In this document: positions 1 through 6,967 of the stretch, one piece after another
Position numbering within the stretch: position 1 is the first letter of the stretch
Layout: every line of letters begins with the position of its first letter
Assembly (NCBI RefSeq): GCF_000312045.1
Contig: NZ_HE978635.1
Span: 436,674 to 500,673, forward strand
Reading direction: 5' to 3'
DNA length: 64,000 nucleotides
Source: Noviherbaspirillum massiliense JC206
GTDB lineage: Bacteria > Pseudomonadota > Gammaproteobacteria > Burkholderiales > Burkholderiaceae_D
The notes under the pieces: generated by a model
What the model was told of the DNA's origin: nothing
Databases searched by the model: none
Seen by the model: only the letters and a program-made list of their open reading frames with translations
Position numbers and translations under genes: made by a program

Positions 1-243
1 ATGGTTTACGGCCTGCAGGCCGTTGCGTGCAGCAGCAAGGAATTCCAGCAGGTCATTCGGGGGAGGAAGCGCGTTCAGGGTATCGACAATCATGCGGCTT
101 GCGAGATCGCCGGACGCATGCCCGCCCATGCCGTCGGCCACAGCCCATATGCCACGGTCCGGCTGGTCGAGGCACGCATCCTCGTTGCGCTGGCGGACCC
201 GGCCTGTGTGGGAAAGGGAAGCTGATGTCCAGCGAAATTGCAT
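1..243 (-). CDS. PP2C-family Ser/Thr protein phosphatase, N-terminal part (truncated by window edge)
   Basis: Only the first 81 residues are present; the gene continues beyond base 1. The translation has the opening signature of PP2C phosphatases: TGRVRQRNEDA at about residues 12-22, then AVADGMGGHASGDLAS at about 34-49, whose Asp and Gly residues bind the two Mn/Mg ions. The ATG at 243-241 is the only start codon after an in-frame stop ten codons upstream, but there is no clear Shine-Dalgarno. It lies downstream of, and in the same direction as, the peptide gene at 617-820. It would be the natural antagonist of the Ser/Thr kinase at 4914-6962, as in PppA/PpkA pairs. Family call is firm; the pairing is inference. 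Confidence 0.85.
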   Translation of the reverse strand, partial: MQFRWTSASLSHTGRVRQRNEDACLDQPDRGIWAVADGMGGHASGDLASRMIVDTLNALPPPNDLLEFLAAARNGLQAVNH

Positions 244-616
244 TCGTTGAAGGCGCTGCTTGGAGTTCGTTCAATAACAGGGGACCACCTCAGTCGGCGC
301 AAGGCCAATGCATGGCGACGTGAACATGGTTGACGGATACCAGGAGCTGCATGGGCAGCCTGTCGTATTGTAGGAAATTCCAGCCTCTGCGGAGAGGGGA
401 TCGTGTGCGGAGTGTGACCTGGCTCACGCCTTGCAGCGTCTCAAGATGGAATGCTGACAATGCGCGATTGTTGAGCGGCATGGCAGCGTTCATTGAGCTG
501 TTGAGACAGGGAGAAGCAGGTGGTGCCGACATCGTCACGGCCGGTACGCAAAAGCCGCGCCGCAGCGGGGAATGTTTCTCCCGCTGCGGCACGCTTGCAG
601 GCTTATGAGGGCCTGA
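244..616. other. Intergenic region between PP2C gene and GG-leader peptide 1
   Basis: This stretch has only short overlapping reading frames with no recognisable protein character. Its one clear element is the hairpin at 559-590. The part nearest the phosphatase gene (about 244-550) may hold its promoter, but I could not pick out convincing -35/-10 boxes. Confidence 0.5.
551..590 (-). terminator. Hairpin terminator downstream of GG-leader peptide 1
   Basis: A perfect 11-base-pair stem (559-569 with 580-590, arm gccgcagcggg) closes a 10-base loop. Read on the minus strand it is followed within five bases by TTTT (551-554 region), as in a modest rho-independent terminator. It begins 26 bases after the stop of the peptide gene. 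Confidence 0.6.
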
Positions 617-820
617 TCAGAACGCCCACATCGGAACCTTGGGGAAGTAGCCGTTGTTGACGGTAACCACGCTGGACAGATCGACCTGGGTCACGGAAGC
701 GACATTGCCGATGCCGTTCTGGCCGATGACGGACACGTTGGTGCCGCCACGTACGGCGCGCATGGCTTTGCGGTCGAGGTCCTGGCTGAGGGGCAGGTCT
801 TTGATCATGAGTGCGGACAT
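617..820 (-). CDS. GG-leader small peptide 1 (putative exported peptide/bacteriocin-like precursor)
   Basis: This 67-residue precursor starts at the ATG at 820, preceded on the minus strand by AAGGAG about 8 bases upstream. Residues 1-26 form a leader with IKDL near the start, LDRKAMRAVRGG at the end, and Gly25-Gly26 at the expected cleavage point of a double-glycine (C39 peptidase) leader. The remaining 41 residues are rich in Asn, Val and Ser, contain QNGIGNVASVTQ, which resembles one curlin repeat, and lack Cys. It is almost identical to peptide 3 and related to peptides 4 and 2. A conserved upstream region (to about 968) probably carries its promoter. Function is unknown; export by the HlyD/NodT pair in this window is inference. 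Confidence 0.8.
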   Translation of the reverse strand: MSALMIKDLPLSQDLDRKAMRAVRGGTNVSVIGQNGIGNVASVTQVDLSSVVTVNNGYFPKVPMWAF

Positions 821-1213
821 GGTGATTCTCCTTGAGTAAGTTGGGTTGAGAGTTGTGAGCATTTGATTGCACACGCCAGACATACAGCAGGGACTGTGCC
901 AGTCGCGGCCCTGCCTTCGCTGGCATGACCCAAGTCTTTGAATAAAAAGGGAAATAGAAGAACGTCAAGCGCGCGAAGTGGCGTCGTTGCTTGGCGAGGC
1001 GCCATGGAGATGATGGGCGGTGGCCAACAGCTTGCAGCGCACTGTCTGGCACAGTGCGACATCTCGGTGCCTGTGGCGCTGCGGGCCACGGTAACGTGCA
1101 TTCATGCTTAAGTGAAGCAGGAAATTTGCTAAATCGTTCCGGATGGAGGTGACTGTCCTCATTCTTTTCATTACCCTTAGTGCGTTCGATAACAATCCCG
1201 CAAGTGATACCTG
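821..1213. other. Peptide 1 leader/promoter region and upstream region of chrA
   Basis: The half next to peptide 1 (to about 968) is homologous to the region upstream of peptide 4, including the identical 30-base block at 884-913. The other half (969-1213) shows no recognisable element; it must contain the start signals for the divergent chromate transporter gene. Confidence 0.6.
940..968 (-). promoter_or_regulatory. Putative promoter of GG-leader peptide 1
   Basis: On the minus strand TTGACG (968-963) is followed after 17-18 bases by TTATTC/TATTCA. The same GCGCTTGACG block and spacing recur upstream of peptide 4 (4518-4513). Conservation between the two copies is the main support; the -10 box is weak, so this could instead be a regulator site. 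Confidence 0.4.
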
Positions 1214-2467
1214 ATGAGCCAATTGAAGCAGACCGAACAACACCGCGACACGGGACCCGCCGTTAACGATATCCGGTCAGAGGCCGGAAGCGGTTCGGTC
1301 GGCGAAGTCTTTCTCGCCTTCCTGAAACTGGGCCTGACTTCGTTTGGCGGGCCGGTCGCCCATCTGGGTTACTTTCGGGCCGAATTCGTGCAGCGCCGCA
1401 AATGGCTCGACGACAAAAGCTTCTCCGATCTGATTGCGCTCTGCCAGTTTCTGCCGGGCCCGGCAAGCAGCCAGGTCAGCATCGCGCTCGGCCTCGGACG
1501 GGCGGGATGGCTCGGCGCATTCGCAGCCTGGGTGGCATTCACCTTGCCATCCGCCATCGCCCTCATCTTGTTTGCCTCCGGCGTGACACATTGGGCAGGC
1601 CTTTCGCAGTCGGGCGCTGTTCATGGGCTCAAGGTGGTCGCGGTGGCGGTGGTGGCGCAGGCGGTATGGGGCATGGCGAAATCGCTTTGCCCCGACCGCC
1701 CCCGGGCGGGAGTCGCCATCGGCGCTGCCTTGCTGGTGCTGGCCGTGCCTTCCGCGGCAGGGCAAATCGCCGCTATTGCAGCGGGCGGCGTGATCGGCCG
1801 CTGGGTATCGAAGGTTAATCATCTGCCTGCCGCCACGCACCGTGACTACGGCGTCAGCAAGATCACCGGAGCTGTTTTGCTGCTGGTCTTCGTAGCATTG
1901 CTGGGCATCCTGCCAGTCGTTGCCGCAACCTCGCACTCAACTGTGCTTTCCGCCATCTCCGTGTTCTACAAAGCCGGTGGGCTGGTATTCGGCGGCGGGC
2001 ATGTCGTGCTTCCCTTGTTGCAGGCCGGAGTCGTTCCGACCGGCTGGGTCGGCAATGACGCTTTCCTTGCCGGATACGGGGCGGCACAGGCGGTGCCCGG
2101 TCCTTTGTTCACGTTCGCAGCGTATCTTGGGGCCGTCATGCCCAGCCCCCTGGGTGGATGGGGCGGCGGATTGATCTTGCTGGCCGCCATCTTCCTTCCG
2201 GCATTCCTGCTCGTCGTCGGCGCATTGCCATTCTGGGAACTACTGCGGCAGCGTGATGCCGTGCAACGGGCAACGGCAGGCGTCAATGCCGCCGTTGTCG
2301 GAGTGCTGGCCGCAGCGCTCTACGACCCGGTCTGGACCAGTGCCATCCACATGCGCAGCGACTTCGGCCTGGCCCTGGCAGCGTTTGGCTTGCTTGTATA
2401 CGGGCGGGTTTCGCCGGTCATTGTCGTCATCCTCTCTGCGCTCGCGGGCTGGGCAATGGCGATCTGA
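1214..2467 (+). CDS. chrA: Chromate efflux transporter ChrA
   Basis: This 417-residue membrane protein belongs to the CHR family, which expels chromate across the inner membrane using the proton motive force. It has the two-domain long-chain layout. The first CHR domain starts near residue 35 with FLKLGLTSFGGPVAHLGY and FLPGPASSQ. The second starts near residue 250 with AGGLVFGGGHVVLPLL and AVPGPLFTFAAYLG. About ten hydrophobic segments are visible and the length matches the family. The next gene on the same strand (hemerythrin-like) follows after 118 bases. Both sit between two near-identical copies of a peptide gene on the other strand. Family assignment is firm; chromate specificity is not proven by sequence. 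Confidence 0.9.
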   Translation: MSQLKQTEQHRDTGPAVNDIRSEAGSGSVGEVFLAFLKLGLTSFGGPVAHLGYFRAEFVQRRKWLDDKSFSDLIALCQFLPGPASSQVSIALGLGRAGWLGAFAAWVAFTLPSAIALILFASGVTHWAGLSQSGAVHGLKVVAVAVVAQAVWGMAKSLCPDRPRAGVAIGAALLVLAVPSAAGQIAAIAAGGVIGRWVSKVNHLPAATHRDYGVSKITGAVLLLVFVALLGILPVVAATSHSTVLSAISVFYKAGGLVFGGGHVVLPLLQAGVVPTGWVGNDAFLAGYGAAQAVPGPLFTFAAYLGAVMPSPLGGWGGGLILLAAIFLPAFLLVVGALPFWELLRQRDAVQRATAGVNAAVVGVLAAALYDPVWTSAIHMRSDFGLALAAFGLLVYGRVSPVIVVILSALAGWAMAI

Positions 2468-2585
2468 CCGGGCGAACCGGAACCAGGCCCATACCGCAGT
2501 CGTCGAATTCCTGGTCGTGCAAGCATTGCTCGCCGTGGACTCCCGCGGCGCAAGGCTCGCCGCTATGCACCCGGGAGGCATGACG

Positions 2586-3284
2586 ATGTTCAAGCGCAGG
2601 GATTTTTTGGTCACGACGATCGCGAGCAGCGGTCTCGCAGTCGCTGAATTGCCGGGCACCCCGAGCTTCGCTGCAGAGCAGGAGAAGAAGGTGACGGCCA
2701 ACGAAGACTTGATGCGTGAGCACGGCGTGCTGCGCCGCGCTTTGCTGGTCTACGCTGCTGCAGCCGAGCTGCTGCAGCAGAAGCCCGGATCTGTTCCCGC
2801 GGCGGCGCTGACGAAAACCGCCAGGCTGTTCCGCAACTTTGGCGAGGATTATCATGAACGCCGCCTCGAAGAAAAAATCATCTTCCCCGCCGTAAGAAAG
2901 CTCAAGGGACCCGCGGCCCGCTATCCTGATGTACTGGAACAACAGCATGACCGCGGCCGCGAGCTGACCGACTATGTGATGCAGGTTTCCAAGAGTGGAA
3001 CGATCGGCAGCGCTACCGCTCCGGTGCTGGCCAAGGCATTACAGCAATTCAATCTGATGTACGACCACCATACGGCACGAGAAGACACGATTGTCTTCAC
3101 TGCATGGAAGGATTCGCTGTCCGGGAATGCCTATGACGAAATAGCCGAGCAGTTCGAGAGCATCGAAAAGCAGGTCTTTGGCCATGACGGCTTTGAGGAG
3201 GCGGTCAAGCAAATCACGAGCATCGAAGAAGAGCTTGGCTTGTCCGATATCGCAAAATTCACCATGCCCACGCCGCCGAGATAA
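2586..3284 (+). CDS. Exported hemerythrin-like HHE-domain protein
   Basis: This protein of about 232 residues has a Tat-like signal (MFKRRDFLVTT, then a short hydrophobic stretch ending near Ala-Ala-Glu) and an HHE cation-binding domain. Likely iron ligands lie in REHGVLRR, YHERRLEEKIIFP, QQHDRGRE and YDHHTAREDTIVF. Such domains bind a di-iron centre and act in oxygen, NO or redox handling. I chose the ATG at 2586 because GGGAGG lies seven bases upstream; the in-frame ATG at 2580 is too close to it. It may be cotranscribed with chrA, where a role in metal or oxidative stress would fit, but this is inference. Confidence 0.85.
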   Translation: MFKRRDFLVTTIASSGLAVAELPGTPSFAAEQEKKVTANEDLMREHGVLRRALLVYAAAAELLQQKPGSVPAAALTKTARLFRNFGEDYHERRLEEKIIFPAVRKLKGPAARYPDVLEQQHDRGRELTDYVMQVSKSGTIGSATAPVLAKALQQFNLMYDHHTAREDTIVFTAWKDSLSGNAYDEIAEQFESIEKQVFGHDGFEEAVKQITSIEEELGLSDIAKFTMPTPPR

Positions 3285-3510
3285 CGCGGAAATTTGTTTC
3301 CGGTAGCACTTACCCGGACCGATAGTCGTTAAGTTCCACTGCCGCTGCCAGGTTCCGGCTCAACCGCTTGTATCGGAACAAGAGTCGCGAGCCGGCCGTA
3401 CGCTGTCGGCGCGCAAGCCGGCATTGCCCGGGAGAGAGCGGTACCGGACAACGCCGGTGCTTTGCGCTTTCCTGACGCGCTGTCCCTCTTTGAGAAAGGC
3501 GTCTGCGGAT

Positions 3511-3729
3511 TTACTTCAGCAGCTTGCTTCTCGTCGTCAGCCTGTCGGCATTCGACAATGTGCTGGACGCAAAGCCGGTGGGATAGGAGACGATTCGCGA
3601 TCCTCGGGATAAGGTGCTGCGGGGGGCAACGGAGTGACCACGGGTACGGGCACCACCCGTAATCGCACGCATCGCTTCGCGATCCAGTTCGATGCTGTCC
3701 GGCAGGTCCTTGATGACGATATTGGCCAT
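3511..3729 (-). CDS. GG-leader small peptide 2 (divergent paralogue)
   Basis: The 72-residue precursor starts at the ATG at 3729, with AAAGGA upstream. Its 26-residue leader (IKDLPDSIELDREAMRAITGG at the end) aligns with those of peptides 1, 3 and 4 and stops at the same Gly25-Gly26. The following 46 residues are quite different: basic and Ser/Arg/Thr-rich, with no curlin-like motif and no Cys. Conservation of the leader with a divergent core is typical of peptides sharing one exporter. It follows peptides 4 and 3 on the same strand, after a strong hairpin at 3840-3874. Confidence 0.7.
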   Translation of the reverse strand: MANIVIKDLPDSIELDREAMRAITGGARTRGHSVAPRSTLSRGSRIVSYPTGFASSTLSNADRLTTRSKLLK

Positions 3730-3839
3730 GACATGGTCCTTTGGAGAAGGATGGTCTGATGCGACCATCGGGGAGGAAAGGGAAGATGGGATCGGCATGA
3801 ATCCGCATCCAGTATAGGTCAGTCAGCAATCAACGCATC

Positions 3840-3874
3840 GCATCCCGGGGAGGAATACTTCCTCCCCGGGATGC
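3840..3874 (-). terminator. Very strong hairpin between peptides 3 and 2
   Basis: A perfect 16-base-pair inverted repeat (3840-3855 with 3859-3874, core catcccggggagga) closes a three-base loop. There is no T-run on either strand. It may be a rho-independent-like attenuator or an RNA processing/stabilising hairpin reducing expression of peptide 2 relative to peptides 3 and 4. Confidence 0.55.
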
Positions 3875-3899
3875 GGAACGCAGGCTTATGCTGGCCTGA

Positions 3900-4106
3900 T
3901 CAGAGCGGCCACAGAGGTCCCTTGGGGAAGTAGCCGTTGTTGTTGACGGTGAGTACGCTGGACAGGTCGACTTGAGTCACGGAAGCGACATTGCCGATGC
4001 CGTTCTGGCCGATGACGGACACGTTGGTGCCGCCACGTACGGCGCGCATGGCTTTGCGGTCGAGGTCCTGGCTGAGGGGCAGGTCTTTGATCATGAGTGC
4101 GGACAT
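3900..4106 (-). CDS. GG-leader small peptide 3
   Basis: The 68-residue precursor is nearly identical to peptide 1: the same 26-residue Gly-Gly leader and the same NVSVIGQNGIGNVASVTQ segment. It differs only towards the C-terminus (VLTVNNNGYFPKGPLWPL against VVTVNNGYFPKVPMWAF). DNA identity runs from the ribosome-binding site through about 150 bases, pointing to a recent duplication. AAGGAG precedes the ATG at 4106. It lies 63 bases downstream of peptide 4 with no hairpin between, so the two are probably one transcript. Confidence 0.8.
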   Translation of the reverse strand: MSALMIKDLPLSQDLDRKAMRAVRGGTNVSVIGQNGIGNVASVTQVDLSSVLTVNNNGYFPKGPLWPL

Positions 4107-4169
4107 GGTGATTCTCCTTGAGTAAGTTTGGGTGAGAGTGATGAGTATTGGACTCGATTGCTATTTCAT

Positions 4170-4370
4170 TTAGCAGGGCAGATGCGGCCGCTTGAAGAAG
4201 TCGTTGTTGATGGTAACCAGGTGCGACAGGTCGACCTGGGTCACGACAGCCACGTTGCCGATGCCGTTCTGGTCGATCACGGATACGTTGGTGCCGCCGC
4301 GCACAGCCAGCATGGCTTTGCTATCGAGGTCTTTGCTGACAGACAGGTCTTTGATCATGAGGGTGGACAT
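4170..4370 (-). CDS. GG-leader small peptide 4
   Basis: The 66-residue precursor starts at the ATG at 4370, with AAGGAG upstream. The leader (MIKDLSVSKDLDSKAM, then LAVRGG) ends at Gly25-Gly26. The core repeats NVSVIDQNGIGNVAVVTQ with changes and ends in FFKRPHLPC, the only copy with a Cys. It is the first gene of the 4-3-2 peptide cluster and shares about 125 bases of upstream sequence with peptide 1, so both probably answer to the same regulator. Confidence 0.8.
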   Translation of the reverse strand: MSTLMIKDLSVSKDLDSKAMLAVRGGTNVSVIDQNGIGNVAVVTQVDLSHLVTINNDFFKRPHLPC

Positions 4371-4913
4371 GGTGATTCTCCTTAAGTAAGTCGGGTTGAG
4401 AAGATTGAGCATTTTGTTGGGCTCGCCAGACATACAGCAGGGACTGTGCCAGTCACGCCTTCGGCTGCAGAGTCAACGCTTAAGCCTTTGAATGCAAAAG
4501 GAAATAGAAAAACGTCAAGCGCCGGCGACAATCAGAGCACTCATGCCGGGCCCATGCGGATGACGGGCGCGGACCAACACAATGCAGTCCTCTGTTCGGC
4601 GCGTCACGACAGGCCTCGCCCGCCGGGATTGCGCATGAATACGTGCACGTTACACAGTGCAAATTGACGCTCTGCATCGATGCATGCCGGCGCGTATCCA
4701 CACTGAAAAGCGACCGCGACACGACCGGATATTCGCCCGCCGGCATGCCGGCCATCATGCTTGACAAAGCCATCAATGAGGCAGTGAATTTACAAGTACC
4801 GCCTGTGTCTGAACCAGTGTGGTCTTGCATGAAGAAGCATGGGAGCGGGGCGGTCGCGACACATAACAACTGAAGCAAGGAAAGAGCGACCGGGAAACTC
4901 GGTGTGAACAACA
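4371..4913. other. Divergent regulatory region between peptide 4 and the Ser/Thr kinase gene
   Basis: The half next to peptide 4 (to 4518) matches the upstream region of peptide 1 and includes the identical block at 4428-4457. The rest (4519-4913) has reading frames without protein character and no recognised element. It should hold the kinase promoter. Confidence 0.5.
4487..4518 (-). promoter_or_regulatory. Putative promoter of the peptide 4-3-2 cluster
   Basis: The minus strand carries GCGCTTGACG (TTGACG at 4518-4513) followed after 17-18 bases by GCATTC/CATTCA, matching the arrangement upstream of peptide 1. The downstream TTTCTATTTCC tract is also shared. The -10 match is poor; conservation between duplicates is the evidence. 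Confidence 0.4.
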
Positions 4914-6962
4914 ATGGCTAATCTGGCGCACGCGATTCGCAGCTTCCAGAGCGGCGGCCTGTCGCCCCGGGAGTTTTTCGCGCAGGTTGATCGTGCATTG
5001 GCGGCAGAACAACCCAATCCCGCGCGCCTGCTGGAAATCCTGAGCGACGAACACACGCGGACCCAGCTGCCGCCCGACGTATATACGGAGTTGCAGAGGC
5101 GGATCGAGCACGCAGTCAAGGCCAAGCAGGACGCGAGCGACGACGCGACCCGGGTGCAGCCCCAGCCCGCCTATCGCGCTGACCCGCAGCCGGCTTCGCC
5201 GGTACATGCTGAAGCCAGGCAACCGGAGCCGGACCGGATGAAGGGCATCGGCGATACCCTGAACGGCCGCTTCGTGCTGGAAGAATGCATCGGCTTCGGC
5301 GGCATGGGGACGGTGTACAAGGCGCTCGACCTGCGCCGGCTGGAGGCTTCCGACCGCAAGCCGTATATCGCCATCAAGGTGCTGAATGTCCAGTTCCGCG
5401 GCCATCCGAAATCGCTGATCACCCTGCAGCGGGAAGCCAAGAAGGCGCAGACGCTCGCGCATCCGAACATCGTGACGGTGTACGACTTCGACCGCGACGG
5501 GTCGACGGTCTATCTGACGATGGAATATCTCGCCGGCAAACCACTGAGCCAGACGCTCAGGATGCCAGGATTCGAAGGCATGCCTTATGCGCAAGCCATT
5601 CATATCGTCAGCGGCGTTGCCAAGGCTCTGTCCTATGCGCATGAGCGCGGGTTCGTGCATTGCGACCTCAAGCCGGCCAATGTCTTTCTTACGGATACGG
5701 GGGACGTCAAGGTCATCGATTTCGGTATATCCCGCGTATTCCAGAAGCCGGCGGAGGATGCGGAAGCCACGGTGTTCGACCCGGGCAGCCTCGGCGGACT
5801 GACGCCGGCCTATGCCAGCCCGGAAATGCTGGAACACCGCGCGCCGGATCCGCGCGACGATATCTATGCCCTGGCTTGCATCACTTATGAGCTGCTGACC
5901 GGGAAGCATCCCTTCGACCGCCGTTCCGCCATCGATGCCCGCGCCGCAGGCATGAAGCCGCAGCGGCCGAAGAATCTCGACCAAAGGCAATGGCGCGCCC
6001 TGAAAGCGGCCCTGTCCTTCGATCGCGACAGCCGCACGCCCACGGTGACGCGCTTTCTGCAGGAAATCAGCGGGGAGCGACGGTCAAGCAAGTATTTGGC
6101 GCTGGCGGGCTCGACGCTGGCGCTTGCGGTGCTGCTTGCCTTGGGCGCCGGCTATTACTGGACATCGCGCCATCCGGAAGGCGGGGAGCAGGCCACCGAA
6201 ACTCCGACCGCCGAAGGCGCGGCACAGAACAATGCGGCGACCAATACAGCGAACAATGCCACGCGGGCCCCGGCACCCGCACCTCCACTCTCGCTCGCTG
6301 CCGTGCAGCCCGTCCTTGAGCGCGTACCCTGTTCGGCGCTCGCGCCTTCGGTAGACGGCGACGCCTTGCAAGTCCGGGGGTATATTCCGGCGAGTTTTGG
6401 CGCGGCGCGCCTGAAGGGCATGCTGGAGGCGGTGCCCGGTGTGCAGACGCTGAACCTCGACGTGCAGCAGGTGAGCGATGAGAAATGCAGGGTGATCAAT
6501 GCCTTTGCGCCGTACTGGAAGAGCAACCGGCAAGCCGGGGGCGCTGCATCCATCCATACCAAAGCACCCAATGCAGAATTGAAGGAAGGGGATGCTCTGG
6601 TCGTTGACATCACGACACCCGGTTACGATTCCTTTGTCTATGTCGATTACTATGCGCTGGATGGCAGCGTGGCCCACCTGGTGCCGAGCCGGCGCGCCAG
6701 GGCCAACCAGGCGCCGCCCGATTACAAGGCGACGGTGGGAGGGCTCGGGAACTGGGTGATTGCCGGGCCGTTCGGCACCGAACTCATCGTGCTGCTTGCC
6801 GTACCCGCGCCACTGTTCGAAAGCTTGCGCCCGGACTCTGAAGCGGGGGGCGATTACTTGCAGGCAGTGGAAAAACAGCTGAAGCAGATCGCGGCCAAAT
6901 ACGGAACGGACAAGATTGCCGCCGACTTCGTGCAGATCAGTACCCGCCCGCGCAAGCCCTGA
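4914..6962 (+). CDS. Membrane Ser/Thr protein kinase with C-terminal DUF4384-like domain
   Basis: This 682-residue protein has an N-terminal helical part (1-75) and a Pro/Gln/Ala linker. A complete Hanks-type kinase domain follows at about 118-385: glycine loop GFGGMGTV at 127-134, Lys155 in AIKVL, catalytic HCDLKPAN at 249-256, DFG at 269-271 and YASPE of the activation segment. One membrane helix lies at about 394-416, then an Ala/Thr/Asn linker. The extracytoplasmic domain is DUF4384-like (GDALVVDITTPGYDSFVYVDYY). All catalytic residues are present, so it should be active. FHA proteins nearby are natural readers of its phospho-Thr marks. It ends five bases from the convergent caspase-like gene. 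Confidence 0.92.
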   Translation: MANLAHAIRSFQSGGLSPREFFAQVDRALAAEQPNPARLLEILSDEHTRTQLPPDVYTELQRRIEHAVKAKQDASDDATRVQPQPAYRADPQPASPVHAEARQPEPDRMKGIGDTLNGRFVLEECIGFGGMGTVYKALDLRRLEASDRKPYIAIKVLNVQFRGHPKSLITLQREAKKAQTLAHPNIVTVYDFDRDGSTVYLTMEYLAGKPLSQTLRMPGFEGMPYAQAIHIVSGVAKALSYAHERGFVHCDLKPANVFLTDTGDVKVIDFGISRVFQKPAEDAEATVFDPGSLGGLTPAYASPEMLEHRAPDPRDDIYALACITYELLTGKHPFDRRSAIDARAAGMKPQRPKNLDQRQWRALKAALSFDRDSRTPTVTRFLQEISGERRSSKYLALAGSTLALAVLLALGAGYYWTSRHPEGGEQATETPTAEGAAQNNAATNTANNATRAPAPAPPLSLAAVQPVLERVPCSALAPSVDGDALQVRGYIPASFGAARLKGMLEAVPGVQTLNLDVQQVSDEKCRVINAFAPYWKSNRQAGGAASIHTKAPNAELKEGDALVVDITTPGYDSFVYVDYYALDGSVAHLVPSRRARANQAPPDYKATVGGLGNWVIAGPFGTELIVLLAVPAPLFESLRPDSEAGGDYLQAVEKQLKQIAAKYGTDKIAADFVQISTRPRKP

Positions 6963-6967
6963 GTTTC

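Noticed and set aside
603-1052. 149-codon minus-strand frame overlapping peptide 1
   Set aside because: It reads through the peptide gene in another frame; peptide 1 has paralogues conserved at protein level and a good ribosome-binding site, so the longer frame is a shadow.
4480-4914. Minus-strand frame of 144 codons starting with a hydrophobic segment upstream of the kinase
   Set aside because: It overlaps the conserved regulatory region of peptide 4, has no ribosome-binding site, and its counterpart upstream of peptide 1 does not conserve the protein reading.
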